DNA from: Rhizobium sp. CF122
Lineage (GTDB): Bacteria; Pseudomonadota; Alphaproteobacteria; Rhizobiales; Rhizobiaceae
Length of the DNA: 64,000 bases
Assembly: GCF_000282035.1 (NCBI RefSeq)
Contig: NZ_AKKA01000087.1
Span: forward strand, 1-64,000
Direction: 5' to 3'
Positions 43,816 to 53,370 of the stretch are shown here, in pieces (position 1 is the stretch's first letter; each line of letters begins with the position of its first letter). Both the position numbers and the translations under genes were made by a program. The notes beneath the pieces were generated by a model, which saw only the letters and a list, made by a program, of their open reading frames with translations, had not been told where the DNA came from and did no database searches.

Positions 43816-44180
43816 GGCTTGACCGTGAAGCGGTAAGTACCGTTGGTCTTATGCCCGTCCGTCGACAGGACGTGGAATTCCACCGCGTAAGCGCCCGGGC
43901 TCAGCGTTTGCGCAAGAGGGACCATCAGCGTCCTGCCTTCATCCATCAACATAGCGTCGCCGATTTTCACTACAGCCTTGTCTGGGCCGATGATTTTCAC
44001 ACCGGAGAACTTGATGTTGAGCTCTTCTGAGAAGTGAAGGTCGAGTTCGGCAGGGGAGGCAGCGACCGTTGCCTTGTCGGCAGGAACAGTTTTTGTCAGG
44101 TGTGCATGCGCGAGGGCTTGCCCGGCAAAGCCGAGGATTGCAACGGCGGACAATGCGACAAGGTTGGAAAGTGTCGACAT
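43812..44180 (-). CDS. copC: Periplasmic copper-binding protein CopC
   Basis: 122 residues. A signal peptide (about 1-24, ending QALA) leaves a mature N-terminus HAHLTKTVPADKATV, whose first histidine forms the Cu(II) site together with the later D/H in VLSTDGHKTNGTYRF. The beta-barrel pattern LDLHFSEELNIKFSGVKI is typical. It delivers copper to CopD, overlaps copD by 4 bases and follows the PCuAC gene. Confidence 0.92.
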   Translation of the reverse strand: MSTLSNLVALSAVAILGFAGQALAHAHLTKTVPADKATVAASPAELDLHFSEELNIKFSGVKIIGPDKAVVKIGDAMLMDEGRTLMVPLAQTLSPGAYAVEFHVLSTDGHKTNGTYRFTVKP

Positions 44181-44228
44181 GTTCTTACTTCCTAAATTCA
44201 GACGACGGTTTCGCTAGGGGTAGTAAGC

Positions 44229-44741
44229 CTATTGCGGTTTGGACATATCCATGCCGCCCATGTCGGAGTGGTGGTCTTTGCCACCGGCTCCCGCAGCGCT
44301 TCCAACATCAAATTCAACGTCGACGGAGCCCGCCTTCTCAAATGTTAAGGTTGCCTTGATCATCTCGCCCTCTTTGAAGGGCTTTTCCACGCCCATGAAC
44401 ATGACGTGGAAGCCGCCAGGTTTCAGCTCGACGGTCTGGCCGGCCGGAATGACGAGCCCTCCCGCAACGGAGCGCATGGTCATTACACCGTTGTTGACGC
44501 TCATCTGATGGACTTCGGTTGTCGCGGCCCGATCAGACGTGATGCTGACCAGCTTGTCGTCAGTCGAACCGGTGTTGGTCAGCTTCAGGTAGCCGCCACC
44601 GACCTTGGCGCCCGGCACCATGGCGCGCGCATGCGGGTGGGCGATGTCGATGTCGCCGACCTTGATGTCATTGGCCGCGGCAACGGCAGTAATTAGACCG
44701 GTAAACAGGAGGCCGGCGATGAAGGTTGTAAGCTTTTTCAT
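44229..44741 (-). CDS. Copper chaperone PCu(A)C
   Basis: 170-residue periplasmic copper chaperone. A signal peptide covers about 1-23. The Cu(I) ligands of the H(M)X10MX21HXM pattern are visible: TTEVHQMSVNNGVMTMR, then PGGFHVMFMG. The His/Met-rich tail KDHHSDMGGMDMSKPQ adds a flexible copper-binding end. PCuAC delivers copper to cytochrome oxidase. The start at 44741 is chosen for the signal peptide (MKKLTTFIAG); the longer frame to 44855 lacks it. Confidence 0.92.
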   Translation of the reverse strand: MKKLTTFIAGLLFTGLITAVAAANDIKVGDIDIAHPHARAMVPGAKVGGGYLKLTNTGSTDDKLVSITSDRAATTEVHQMSVNNGVMTMRSVAGGLVIPAGQTVELKPGGFHVMFMGVEKPFKEGEMIKATLTFEKAGSVDVEFDVGSAAGAGGKDHHSDMGGMDMSKPQ

Positions 44742-44910
44742 GATGGCTATTCTCGGTTTGGCCGTCACGTGGGTCAGCGGATCATGCCGGCCTCGTTGAC
44801 GTGCGTGTGTGAATGAAATGAGACGATGCGATCCACGAGTGCTCGACCGGCGCACCGGCGAATGACGACCGACAATGTACTGATGTCACGGTGTCGACCG
44901 CGGCTCAGGA

Positions 44911-45315
44911 TTACCCAAAAACCGGAATCTGGGGCGGCGCTCTCGGGCCTTTGTTGGGCGGAAACGGTTCCTCGTTCCTTGCTTCACGCATCACCGGTAG
45001 GGTGATGCTGGTGTTGATCCGAAGACTTACAACGTCAGCTAAATTGGGCAACGGCAGGAGAGTCGAGGCAGCAATACGGCATGCCTCACAGCCATGGCTA
45101 TGCGCGTTTCCATGTTGATCGACGGCATGCTTGCTGCCGTCAGTGCAGATGACAGGCAGTGTGCCGTCCGGCAGAACGTACTCGGCGAACTCTGCGGGAA
45201 CGAAGCTGTCTTTGACGAAGGCCGGAGCCTGGTGAGCGAATCCGACAAACAGAAGTGCGATGGCGCAAGATATGCGCACCATCCACTGCATGAATATCGA
45301 TTGCTTCGGTTTCAA
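44911..45315 (-). CDS. DUF2946-like small protein of the copper cluster
   Basis: 134 residues with a signal/anchor helix (about 10-30, VRISCAIALLFVGFAHQ) and a His/Cys segment HAVDQHGNAHSHGCEACRI near 64-81 that could bind metal. This resembles DUF2946 proteins found beside copper genes. The TTG start at 45315 follows GGGAGG by 7 bases. It is the first minus-strand gene of the PCuAC-CopC-CopD-HupE series, though 170 bases separate it from PCuAC. Confidence 0.7.
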   Translation of the reverse strand: MKPKQSIFMQWMVRISCAIALLFVGFAHQAPAFVKDSFVPAEFAEYVLPDGTLPVICTDGSKHAVDQHGNAHSHGCEACRIAASTLLPLPNLADVVSLRINTSITLPVMREARNEEPFPPNKGPRAPPQIPVFG

Positions 45316-45547
45316 CTGCCGCCTCCCGACGACGGGACTGTCTGTGCGGATGACACCAATAAGTCCGATTGCAGCAATTTGAAAGAGGCTCGCTGCAGGG
45401 GCTTATCGAGAAAGCGAGCGTTGGCATCACCGCTCCGGATCATGCCGACTTCGATACGCTGAATGATCAGGTCAATTTTATGGATTGTTTTGCTCGAGCA
45501 GGCGCGGCACTAACACCGATAGCTAGTCTTCGGTACGGAGTGAGGAT

Positions 45548-48500
45548 ATGTCTAACGGGGTGTGGGACTTCTGGATTGATCGTGGAGGCACGTTCACCGA
45601 CATTGTGGGCCGCGCACCCGATGGCAGTTTGCATCCGCGAAAGCTTCTTTCCGAAAACCCGGAAGCCTATCGGGACGCAGCGGTTCACGGAATCCGAGGG
45701 CTCCTGGGCCTCAAGGAAGAGGATCCCATTCCGGCCGATCGCATTGGCGACATTCGCATGGGAACGACGGTTGCCACAAATGCGCTACTGGAACGCAAGG
45801 GCGACAGGGTGCTATTGCTGATCACGAAGGGATTCCGTGACGCGCTCCGCATCGCCTACCAGGCGCGCCCCGATATTTTCGCCAAGGAAATCATTCTACC
45901 AGAACAACTTTATGAGCGCGTCGTCGAAGTCGACGAGCGTGTGCGCGTGGACGGTTCGATCGAGGTGCCGCTTGAGACCTCCAGTGTCGAGGCGGCGATC
46001 GCAACAGCGAGGGCCGATGGTTTCGATGCCGTCGCCATCGTGTTCATGCACGCCTACAAGTTTCCCCAGCATGAAACAGTGGTCGCACAGCTGTGCCGGG
46101 CGGCGGGCTTCAAGCAGATTTCAGTGAGCCACGAAGTCTCTCCGCTGCTCAAGCTGGTCGGCCGCGGCGATACGACTGTCGTGGACGCTTACCTTTCACC
46201 GATCCTGTCGCGTTACGTCCAAGAGGTGGCTGGCGATTTGGGCGTGGCACGTGCCGGGAATGCCTCGCCGCGTCTCAGTTTCATGATGTCATCGGGTGGC
46301 CTGACTGCTGCAGATATGTTCCGGGGAAAGGACGCACTCCTCTCCGGACCGGCCGGGGGCGTGGTCGGAATGGTGGAGACTGCAAAGCTTGCCGGTTTCG
46401 ACAAGGTCATCGGGTTCGACATGGGGGGAACCTCAACCGATGTCGCCCACTATGCCGGCGAGTATGAACGTGCCTTCGAGACCGAAGTTGCAGGGGTTCG
46501 TGTAAGGGCGCCGATGATGCGCATTCACACGGTCGCCGCCGGCGGCGGCTCCATCCTTCATTTTGAAGCTGGTCGTTTTCGCGTTGGCCCCGATTCGGCC
46601 GGTGCCAACCCGGGCCCAGCCTGCTATCGTCGCGGCGGTCGGCTGGCGGTAACCGACGCCAACGTCATGCTTGGCAAGCTGCAACCAGACCTGTTTCCCG
46701 CAATCTTCGGGCCCGGCCAGAACGAGCCGCTGGACATTGAGGCCGTGCGCCAAAGATTCGAGGACCTATCGGTGCAAGCAGCCACCGGGCATAGCGCGGC
46801 GAGTGTTGCGGAAGGCTTCATCAAGATCGCAGTTGAAAATATGGCCAACGCCATCAAGAAGATTTCGGTGCAGCGTGGTTACGACGTGACCGGCTACCTG
46901 CTGAACTGCTTCGGCGGTGCCGGAGGTCAGCATGCCTGCCTCGTTGCCGATGCCCTCGGGATGTCCACGGTGCTCATCCACCCGTTCTCAGGCCTGCTCT
47001 CCGCCTACGGCATGGGCTTGTCATCGATCTTCGCATCGCGACAGCAAGCGTTCATCAAACCCTTATCCGCAGAGGTGCTCCCGGAGCTCGGTCGTTTGAT
47101 CGAAACCTTGAGCGTGGACGTTCGCGAAGAATTGGAGGCACAAGGCATTTCCCCCTCTTCAATGGAATTCAGGCCCGTCCTGGACTTGCGCTATGAGGGT
47201 ACGGATACCGCGTTGCCGGTCGACTTCAGCCTTGGCTCGATATCAGGTGCCAGGGCCGACTTCGAGCGGGCGCATAAGGCGCAGTTTGGCTTCATCTACG
47301 ACGGGAAACCAATTGTCGTTGAATCCGTGGGCGTCGAGGGAACCGATCAATCCGCGGACCGCTATCAGGAGGCAAGTCACGAGGCGGCGGCAAGGGTCGC
47401 TCATGCTCCTCAAAGCCGTCGCGTATTCTTCGAGGGCGCCTGGTGTGATGCCAGCGTTTTCAAGCGTAAGGATCTCTCCCCCGGTTGCCAAGCGCTCGGT
47501 CCAGCACTTGTCATCGAAGCCAATCAGACAATTGTCGTCGAGCCTGGATGGCAGGCAGAAATCACCTCAAGAAACCACGTGTTGCTGCGCCGTATTGAAA
47601 AGAAGAAGACTGCAGCAGCGCTGGGGACTGAGGCCGATCCGATTATGCTGGAGATATTCAACAATCTCTTCATGTCGATCGCCGAACAGATGGGCGTCAC
47701 GCTGCAAAACACCGCCTATTCCGTCAATATCAAAGAACGGTTGGATTTTTCTTGCGCTGTCTTCGATCGAACCGGCGCGCTGGTGGCCAATGCACCGCAT
47801 ATGCCGGTTCATCTCGGCTCCATGGACCGGTCAGTCGAAACGATCATCAAATTGAACACAGGGAATATCCACCCGGGTGATGTGTTCGCGCTCAACGCCC
47901 CTTACAACGGTGGCACCCATCTCCCCGATATAACAGTCGTCACGCCTGTCTTTGACGACGCGGGAACCGAGATCCTGTTTTATGTCGCCTCGCGCGGACA
48001 TCACGCCGACATAGGAGGAACCGCACCGGGCTCGATGACACCGCTTGCGACGACCGTTGAAGAGGAAGGTGTCCTTTTCGATAATTTCCAACTGGTCGAA
48101 GGCGGCCGTTTTCGCGAAGCCGAACTGTTCGAGCTCCTCACAAATCATCGTTATCCGGCGCGCAATCCGCACCAGAACATCGCCGACTTAAAGGCTCAGA
48201 TTGCCTCGAACGAAAAGGGCGTGGCGGAGTTGCGCAAAATGGTTGCCCATTTTGGCCTCTCGGTGGTCGAAGCCTATATGGGGCATGTCCAGGACAATGC
48301 GGCCGAAAGTGTGCGTCGTGTCATCGATCGCTTGCCGGACACGGCCCAATACCACTACCCGACCGACACGGGGCAAGTCATCAAGGTCAAGATCACAGTT
48401 GATCGCGAGAAACGTGAGGCCACCGTTGATTTTACTGGCACGTCCCAGGTGGAGATGAACAACTTCAATGCGCCGGAACCGGTCACCCGCGCTGCGGTTC

Positions 48501-49177
48501 TTTACGCATTCCGCGTGATGGTTGAAGCGAACATCCCGATGAACGCCGGCTGCCTGAGACCGATAAACATCATCATCCCGGACGGTTGTATGCTAAGGCC
48601 TGCCTATCCTGCCGCGGTTGTCGCGGGAAATGTTGAGACGTCGCAGCATGTAACCAACGCGCTCTTCGGCGCCATGGGAGCGATGGCCAATTCGCAGGGT
48701 ACGATGAATAATCTGACCTTCGGAAATGCCAAGTACCAGTACTACGAAACGATTTGCTCGGGCTCGCCTGCGGGACAGATGAACGACGGGCGCGGCTTTG
48801 CCGGGACGGCTGGCGTTCATACCCACATGACAAATTCGCGGCTCACCGACCCCGAGGTGCTGGAACTTCGATTCCCGGTCCTGTTGGAGGACTTCCACAT
48901 CAGACCGGGCTCGGGCGGAAGCGGCAAATGGAACGCAGGCGACGGAACCGAGCGAACCATTCGGTTTTTGGAGCGGATGGAAAGCGCAATTCTGTCCTCC
49001 CACCGCGACCACCCGCCTCGGGGAATAAACGGGGGCGGCAACGGCCGTGTGGGGGCAACGAGCGTGCGACGGCTGGATGGTAGCGTGGAGGTGCTGAAGG
49101 CAAGCGATCAGACGGTATTGGAAGCGGGTGAGGCGATCATCGTCACAACGCCGACAGCCGGCGGCTTCGGAAGCTGA
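45548..49177 (+). CDS. Fused HyuA-HyuB 5-oxoprolinase/hydantoinase
   Basis: 1209-residue enzyme. The N-terminal half is HyuA-like (about 5-690) with the ATP-binding motif DRGGTFTDIVG, TTVATNALLERKG, and GGTSTDVAHY. The C-terminal half is HyuB-like (about 700-1205) with NIKERLDFSCAVFD, MPVHLGSMDRSVE, GTHLPDITVV and the end TPTAGGFGS. The full fusion matches ATP-dependent 5-oxoprolinase (OplaH type), which opens 5-oxoproline to glutamate; a hydantoin substrate is also possible. It stands alone. Confidence 0.93.
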   Translation: MSNGVWDFWIDRGGTFTDIVGRAPDGSLHPRKLLSENPEAYRDAAVHGIRGLLGLKEEDPIPADRIGDIRMGTTVATNALLERKGDRVLLLITKGFRDALRIAYQARPDIFAKEIILPEQLYERVVEVDERVRVDGSIEVPLETSSVEAAIATARADGFDAVAIVFMHAYKFPQHETVVAQLCRAAGFKQISVSHEVSPLLKLVGRGDTTVVDAYLSPILSRYVQEVAGDLGVARAGNASPRLSFMMSSGGLTAADMFRGKDALLSGPAGGVVGMVETAKLAGFDKVIGFDMGGTSTDVAHYAGEYERAFETEVAGVRVRAPMMRIHTVAAGGGSILHFEAGRFRVGPDSAGANPGPACYRRGGRLAVTDANVMLGKLQPDLFPAIFGPGQNEPLDIEAVRQRFEDLSVQAATGHSAASVAEGFIKIAVENMANAIKKISVQRGYDVTGYLLNCFGGAGGQHACLVADALGMSTVLIHPFSGLLSAYGMGLSSIFASRQQAFIKPLSAEVLPELGRLIETLSVDVREELEAQGISPSSMEFRPVLDLRYEGTDTALPVDFSLGSISGARADFERAHKAQFGFIYDGKPIVVESVGVEGTDQSADRYQEASHEAAARVAHAPQSRRVFFEGAWCDASVFKRKDLSPGCQALGPALVIEANQTIVVEPGWQAEITSRNHVLLRRIEKKKTAAALGTEADPIMLEIFNNLFMSIAEQMGVTLQNTAYSVNIKERLDFSCAVFDRTGALVANAPHMPVHLGSMDRSVETIIKLNTGNIHPGDVFALNAPYNGGTHLPDITVVTPVFDDAGTEILFYVASRGHHADIGGTAPGSMTPLATTVEEEGVLFDNFQLVEGGRFREAELFELLTNHRYPARNPHQNIADLKAQIASNEKGVAELRKMVAHFGLSVVEAYMGHVQDNAAESVRRVIDRLPDTAQYHYPTDTGQVIKVKITVDREKREATVDFTGTSQVEMNNFNAPEPVTRAAVLYAFRVMVEANIPMNAGCLRPINIIIPDGCMLRPAYPAAVVAGNVETSQHVTNALFGAMGAMANSQGTMNNLTFGNAKYQYYETICSGSPAGQMNDGRGFAGTAGVHTHMTNSRLTDPEVLELRFPVLLEDFHIRPGSGGSGKWNAGDGTERTIRFLERMESAILSSHRDHPPRGINGGGNGRVGATSVRRLDGSVEVLKASDQTVLEAGEAIIVTTPTAGGFGS

Positions 49178-49184
49178 CCGTAGT

Positions 49185-49217
49185 CCCGCTGGGAGCGGCT
49201 AGCGCGCCTCCAGCGGG
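49185..49217. terminator. Hairpin at convergent gene ends
   Basis: CCCGCTGG (49185-49192) and CCAGCGGG (49210-49217) form an 8-bp stem with a 17-base loop. It begins just after the oxoprolinase stop and includes the last codons of the beta-helix gene on the other strand. Confidence 0.35.
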
Positions 49218-50071
49218 GTTCCGTCGTCCCAGACATTGCCGCGCCACGCATTACCTTCGCCCCCCGCATGAAAGGACGTGGTCGGTCCATAGACCGCGCA
49301 GTTGCCATTAGGTCCCCGTTCCCAAACATTGTCGGCAACGACAACGTAGGTCGGGTTGTCCCCGAACGGTTTCCCAGGACTCAACCCGAATGACGTGCAA
49401 AAGCCGCCTGGAGTTGCGCGGAAGAAATTGCGTTCGAAGCGGAACCTGGTCAGTGCGGAAAAATCGGCGTAGATTTGTGCGCTTCCCGAGCAACCGCCAC
49501 CCACATCATTGTCCGGTACGTCGCACACGATCGTGTTGTGCCGCAACGTTACGTCATGCCCGCCATTTGAGAGAAAACCGCCGAGATGTTGGGGTTTCCC
49601 TGGTTGCATGTATTGGCCATGCAACCAAGAGTCCTCAACGAGGCACTCCGGCGTGCACTGAATGCTTGTCTGTCCGCCCCTGACCTCCGAGCGCCGCACC
49701 GTGACATTGGAGAATCCGATGGCCGGCCCCTGCCATTTCCCGCCGTCGACCTCACTGTCCTCGATCGTCAATGATACGCCTCGTCCGTCAACATCGATGC
49801 GCGAGGTCTTGCTTCGCGAGATGACGACGCCGGTTGTCCGGATCACCAGCGGACAGCTGACCGTCTTCGCATCGATGATGGTGTTGGGCTGCGTGATCTC
49901 GCAAGGGCCATCGTAGGGCGTCAAGGTAATTCCGGATGGTATCCCGGTATTGTCCGGGCCTGGAAACGCCGCCAGGTCGACCCCTCCTGCCGCCTGCGTT
50001 CCCCACCCACCGACTGCGGCAGCAAGAATGAGTGAAAGCGCAGGATGCGTGTTGCGGTTGTCGATAGGCAT
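49199..50071 (-). CDS. Secreted right-handed beta-helix protein
   Basis: 290 residues with an N-terminal signal-like segment (about 10-28, ALSLILAAAVGGWGTQAAGG). Repeating short strands follow, each with a buried residue row (IDAKTVSCPLVIRTTGVVIS, SLTIEDSEVDGG, VTVRRSEVRGG, VTLRHNTIVC, FRFERNFFRA), the pattern of parallel beta-helix carbohydrate-active proteins. No known catalytic residues can be assigned. It adjoins polysaccharide genes and may bind, cut or epimerise the polymer. Confidence 0.72.
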   Translation of the reverse strand: MPIDNRNTHPALSLILAAAVGGWGTQAAGGVDLAAFPGPDNTGIPSGITLTPYDGPCEITQPNTIIDAKTVSCPLVIRTTGVVISRSKTSRIDVDGRGVSLTIEDSEVDGGKWQGPAIGFSNVTVRRSEVRGGQTSIQCTPECLVEDSWLHGQYMQPGKPQHLGGFLSNGGHDVTLRHNTIVCDVPDNDVGGGCSGSAQIYADFSALTRFRFERNFFRATPGGFCTSFGLSPGKPFGDNPTYVVVADNVWERGPNGNCAVYGPTTSFHAGGEGNAWRGNVWDDGTPLEAR

Positions 50072-50126
50072 TGGAGTTCCTGTTTCAAATGATCGGCGTC
50101 GTGCGGCATGCAGGCCTTCTGGTCGC

Positions 50127-51053
50127 CTAGCTATCGCGGGGCAGGGCCGGCATGGATGCCGGGTTCCATTGAGCGCTCATGCGTGTCGCGCTGGCCCCAA
50201 ACGCAAGCGATAGCATGATCGCTGCCCTGTAGCAGCGAATGAGGGTCAGACCGGTGAAGGCCAGGAGCCGCGCTCTTATTCCATGCAGGCGGTCCGAGCG
50301 GCCGATGCGGAACCACTCGGCAGCCGGCGACAGAGCGACGGCTGCCGTGCGAAGCATCCATCGCGGCCACCAGGCGCGTCGCGCGCGAACACGCGCAAAA
50401 TCGTGAGCCGTGTGTCGCTGCCACTTGCGTGCCAGCTCTGCAAACGTTTTGCGGGCGGGGTGAAAGACGATCATGTCGGGGCAGTACCGCGTCTGATATC
50501 CGCAACTCAAGGCCCGCTGGCCCCAGTCGCGGTCTTCAGCAATGTCGATGCCGCCAAATTTGCCCACGGCGGCAAAAACATTCGCTCGCGCTGCCAGGTT
50601 TCCGGTGCCGGTGAAGCCCTGTTTGGCGATGTATTCCTTCATTCGATAGGCATAAACACTCTCATAAGCTTCCAGAAGCGTCGGGCATGCGGGATCTTCA
50701 AAGCCGATGCGCACATCGCCCCCGATAATGGTCACGCTCGAGTCAGCAAACTGGCGCTCGATTTCACTGAGCCAAACGCTGCTTGCCCGACAGTCCGCGT
50801 CGATAAATGCGAGAATGTCGCCTGTCGCTTTCGATACGCCACGGTTGCGTGCCGGCCCCGGGCCCGGCACCGTCTCCGACAGCAGAACCGTTCCGGGATG
50901 AGCTGCGCAAACCCCAGTGGGCAGTTGCTTCGAGCCGTTGTCGACGACAATGATCTCGTAGGGTTGCCGGACGCCGGTCTGGGCTGCGAGAGACGCCAGG
51001 CAGGTGCTCAGCAGTTCCGGTTGGTCAAGATGCGGGATAATGACGCTGATCAT
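50127..51053 (-). CDS. Family 2 glycosyltransferase
   Basis: 308-residue GT-A enzyme. The fold begins MISVIIPHLDQPELLSTCL; IIVVDNGS is the first donor motif, DILAFIDADCRASS carries the metal-binding DxD, and IDIAEDRDWGQRAL is the ED acceptor-side catalytic motif. A basic, partly hydrophobic tail (about 230-300) may attach it to the membrane. The start overlaps the upstream GT4 gene by 29 bases. It adds a sugar during polysaccharide repeat-unit assembly; sugar unknown. Confidence 0.88.
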   Translation of the reverse strand: MISVIIPHLDQPELLSTCLASLAAQTGVRQPYEIIVVDNGSKQLPTGVCAAHPGTVLLSETVPGPGPARNRGVSKATGDILAFIDADCRASSVWLSEIERQFADSSVTIIGGDVRIGFEDPACPTLLEAYESVYAYRMKEYIAKQGFTGTGNLAARANVFAAVGKFGGIDIAEDRDWGQRALSCGYQTRYCPDMIVFHPARKTFAELARKWQRHTAHDFARVRARRAWWPRWMLRTAAVALSPAAEWFRIGRSDRLHGIRARLLAFTGLTLIRCYRAAIMLSLAFGASATRMSAQWNPASMPALPRDS

Positions 51054-52227
51054 TGATATCCAGGCTCCTGCGAAGCAGGCTTCGGTAAGCCCCTAGGTAG
51101 CGACGTGATTCCGTCGTCCATCTGAACTCGCGTTCGGCCACGGCCCGGCCCACGGAAGCCATCTCGCTGCAGCGTCGCGGGTCGTCGACGAGGGAGAGAA
51201 TGCCCTCAGCCAAGGCCATCGGCGTATGCTCGCGCACCACCACAGCCGCGTTTCCGGCGTCGCGTGTGGCTTGTCTGAGGTCGAATTGAACGATCGGCAA
51301 ACCGAGCATCATGTATTCAAAGACCTTGTTCATCGAAAGCTTGTCATTGAAGTCATTCGGGGGGTCGGGAATGACGCCCACATCCAGCGCCGAAAGGTGC
51401 GCCATCAGAGGTTGACCGGTCAGATAACCGCTGAAGCGTAGGACGTGATTGAGGCCCAACTCGGTCGCCATCGCCCGCAGGCGCGGCAGTTCAGGGCCGT
51501 CGCCGATGATCAGGCCGTGAACATCGTTGCGCTTGCGGACATGGACGATCTCTGCCAGGGCGCGAACGAGCGATTCCACCCCGTCCTGCTCGCCCATGAT
51601 GCCAATATAGCCGATCAGATGTTTGCCGGGTATGACCAGGGACGGGTCGGCAATGGTGCGGCGGAAGCGCGACGCTTCGGGATAGCTCTTGACGACAATC
51701 ACGCGATCAGGCGCCATGCCGCCACGCGAGATTGCGATATCCCTGAAGGTTTCGTTCGTGGCGATGCTGGCATCTGCCATTTTGAAGGTCTGCTTCTCGA
51801 AGAAACAGAGGAGGCGATAAAGGATGTCCTTCCGCCCGAACTTCGTCACGTAGAGTTCGGGGCTGAGATCGTGGTGGTCGAACACAAAGCGCGTGCCAAA
51901 TAGAAGTTTGTGTACGAGCGCGACGAGAAACATCAGGTCGGGAGGGTTGCAGGCCTGAATGGCATCGATCGACTGTCGGCGCCGGACGCGAAACGACAGA
52001 CGCATCTGATGGAAGAGAGCCATCCAATATTCCCGAAGATAGCCGGCGGCGGACTTCGCCTCGCGAAGTGGATGCCGGTAGATGTGCACGCCGTTCAGCA
52101 CCTCGTAGCTCTTGTCGTGTCCCTTCCCTTGCGGGCAGATGACGGAAACGTCGAACCCGGCTTCAACGAGCGCCTGTGCTTCCTGCCAGACTCGGCGATC
52201 GAAGGGGACCGGCAAGTTCTCGACCAA
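51025..52227 (-). CDS. Family 4 glycosyltransferase
   Basis: 400-residue GT-B enzyme. The N-terminal half starts LVENLPVPFDRRVWQEAQAL, a common exopolysaccharide GT opening. The C-terminal half carries IGYIGIMGEQDGVESLVRAL, LIIGDGPELPRLRAMA and the EX7E region VFEYMMLGLPIVQFDL. The start is uncertain: TTG at 52227 has no good ribosome-binding site, whereas an in-frame ATT at 52254 has GGGAGG 5 bases upstream and adds nine residues (ISRNNHILI) that fit the family. It is cotranscribed with the GT2 gene. Confidence 0.87.
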   Translation of the reverse strand: MVENLPVPFDRRVWQEAQALVEAGFDVSVICPQGKGHDKSYEVLNGVHIYRHPLREAKSAAGYLREYWMALFHQMRLSFRVRRRQSIDAIQACNPPDLMFLVALVHKLLFGTRFVFDHHDLSPELYVTKFGRKDILYRLLCFFEKQTFKMADASIATNETFRDIAISRGGMAPDRVIVVKSYPEASRFRRTIADPSLVIPGKHLIGYIGIMGEQDGVESLVRALAEIVHVRKRNDVHGLIIGDGPELPRLRAMATELGLNHVLRFSGYLTGQPLMAHLSALDVGVIPDPPNDFNDKLSMNKVFEYMMLGLPIVQFDLRQATRDAGNAAVVVREHTPMALAEGILSLVDDPRRCSEMASVGRAVAEREFRWTTESRRYLGAYRSLLRRSLDINDQRHYPAS

Positions 52228-52468
52228 GATTAGAATATGGTTGTTCCTAGAAATGGCGGCCTCCCGTGTGTTTATTGAGCGGGTTTGTGCCTCAATTCAA
52301 ATCTCTTCAGAGGAAATTCTCCAGTTAGCAAACGGGATAGTCGAGCGGATCTTTTGTGTATATCCGCTTCAGCCATAAGGGTATCTACCAAGTAGGTCAG
52401 TTATACTTGTAAAACAGTGGTCCGGATTTGATGGTGTTTGTAACGTGTACTAGGGGAATTTTTAGAAA
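52228..52468. promoter_or_regulatory. Divergent promoter region of the polysaccharide locus
   Basis: 240 AT-rich bases between divergent operons. It holds two inverted repeats: AGCGGAT (52344-52350) with ATCCGCT (52362-52368), and CAAGTA (52389-52394) with TACTTG (52404-52409). They could be regulator sites. No gene is seen. Confidence 0.4.
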
Positions 52469-53356
52469 GTGGCGCGGTCCGTTCTCCAAGCTGACGATCA
52501 AAGAGCAACGGTGCGCCCCATCACCGCCGATGACGTGGATCGGGTCGCATCTTTCCTTCATGAGGAGCTAAACGCCCGCCTAACGCCGGCCTCTTGGGCG
52601 CAGGCCATTCGTCCGGGCTGGCAAAGCGAGGCTCCAAACCACGGCTTCATGCTGCTCTCGGGGGGGCACATCGTTGGCGCACACGTCGCCTTCTACTCGC
52701 AGCGCATCGTCGACGGACAGAACGAGAAATTCTGCAACCTTGCTGCGTGGTGTGTGCTTGATACTTATCGCGCCCACGGCCTGCGCCTCTTAAAGGCGCT
52801 ACTCGATCAGCCTGGCTACAGCTTCACTGATCTGTCACCAAGTGGCAATGTCGTTCCGCTCAATCGTCGCCTGAAGTTCCAGGCACTTAACACGGCTGCC
52901 GCGCTGGCGGTCAATCTGCCGTGGCCGAGATGGGGAAGCGGCGTGCGCATCGTCGATCATCCCGCCTTGATGCAGACCTACCTGTCTGGTCGGGACCTCG
53001 AGATCTACAGGGACCATGTCAGTGCGCCGGCTGCGCATCATCTGGTCATCGTCAAAGGGCATCGAAGCTGCTACGTGATCTTCCGCAAGGATACGCGCAA
53101 GGGCCTGCGCCTGTTCGCTTCGATCCTGCACGTCGGGGATAGATCTCTGTTTTCAGAGACCGCCTGGCATTTGCGCAGCTACTTGCTGACGCGCTTCGGT
53201 CTGCCGGCCACGCTGATTGAGGAACGGTTCGCGAGCGCCCCGCTGTTCTTGGCACTACCGCTCAAATCGCCGCGTCCGAAGATGATCTTGAGCAGCCGGG
53301 TGCCGCCAAGTCAGGTCGATTACCTTTACAGCGAACTCACGTGCGTGCCTTGGTAG
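52469..53356 (+). CDS. GNAT-like acyltransferase of the polysaccharide locus
   Basis: 295-residue protein with a GNAT-like N-terminal domain (VRPITADDVDRVASFLHEEL, then GFMLLSGGHIVGAHVAFYSQ, and LAAWCVLDTYRAHGLRLLKAL, the acyl-CoA/ACP-binding helix region). The C-terminal part has no clear family. The GTG start at 52469 lies behind AGGGGA at 11 bases. It is the first gene of an operon with an acyl-AMP ligase, PLP decarboxylase and ACP, so it may transfer an ACP-bound acyl or aminoacyl group to a sugar. This is inferred from context only. Confidence 0.7.
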   Translation: MARSVLQADDQRATVRPITADDVDRVASFLHEELNARLTPASWAQAIRPGWQSEAPNHGFMLLSGGHIVGAHVAFYSQRIVDGQNEKFCNLAAWCVLDTYRAHGLRLLKALLDQPGYSFTDLSPSGNVVPLNRRLKFQALNTAAALAVNLPWPRWGSGVRIVDHPALMQTYLSGRDLEIYRDHVSAPAAHHLVIVKGHRSCYVIFRKDTRKGLRLFASILHVGDRSLFSETAWHLRSYLLTRFGLPATLIEERFASAPLFLALPLKSPRPKMILSSRVPPSQVDYLYSELTCVPW

Positions 53357-53370
53357 ACGTTGGGGCGAAC

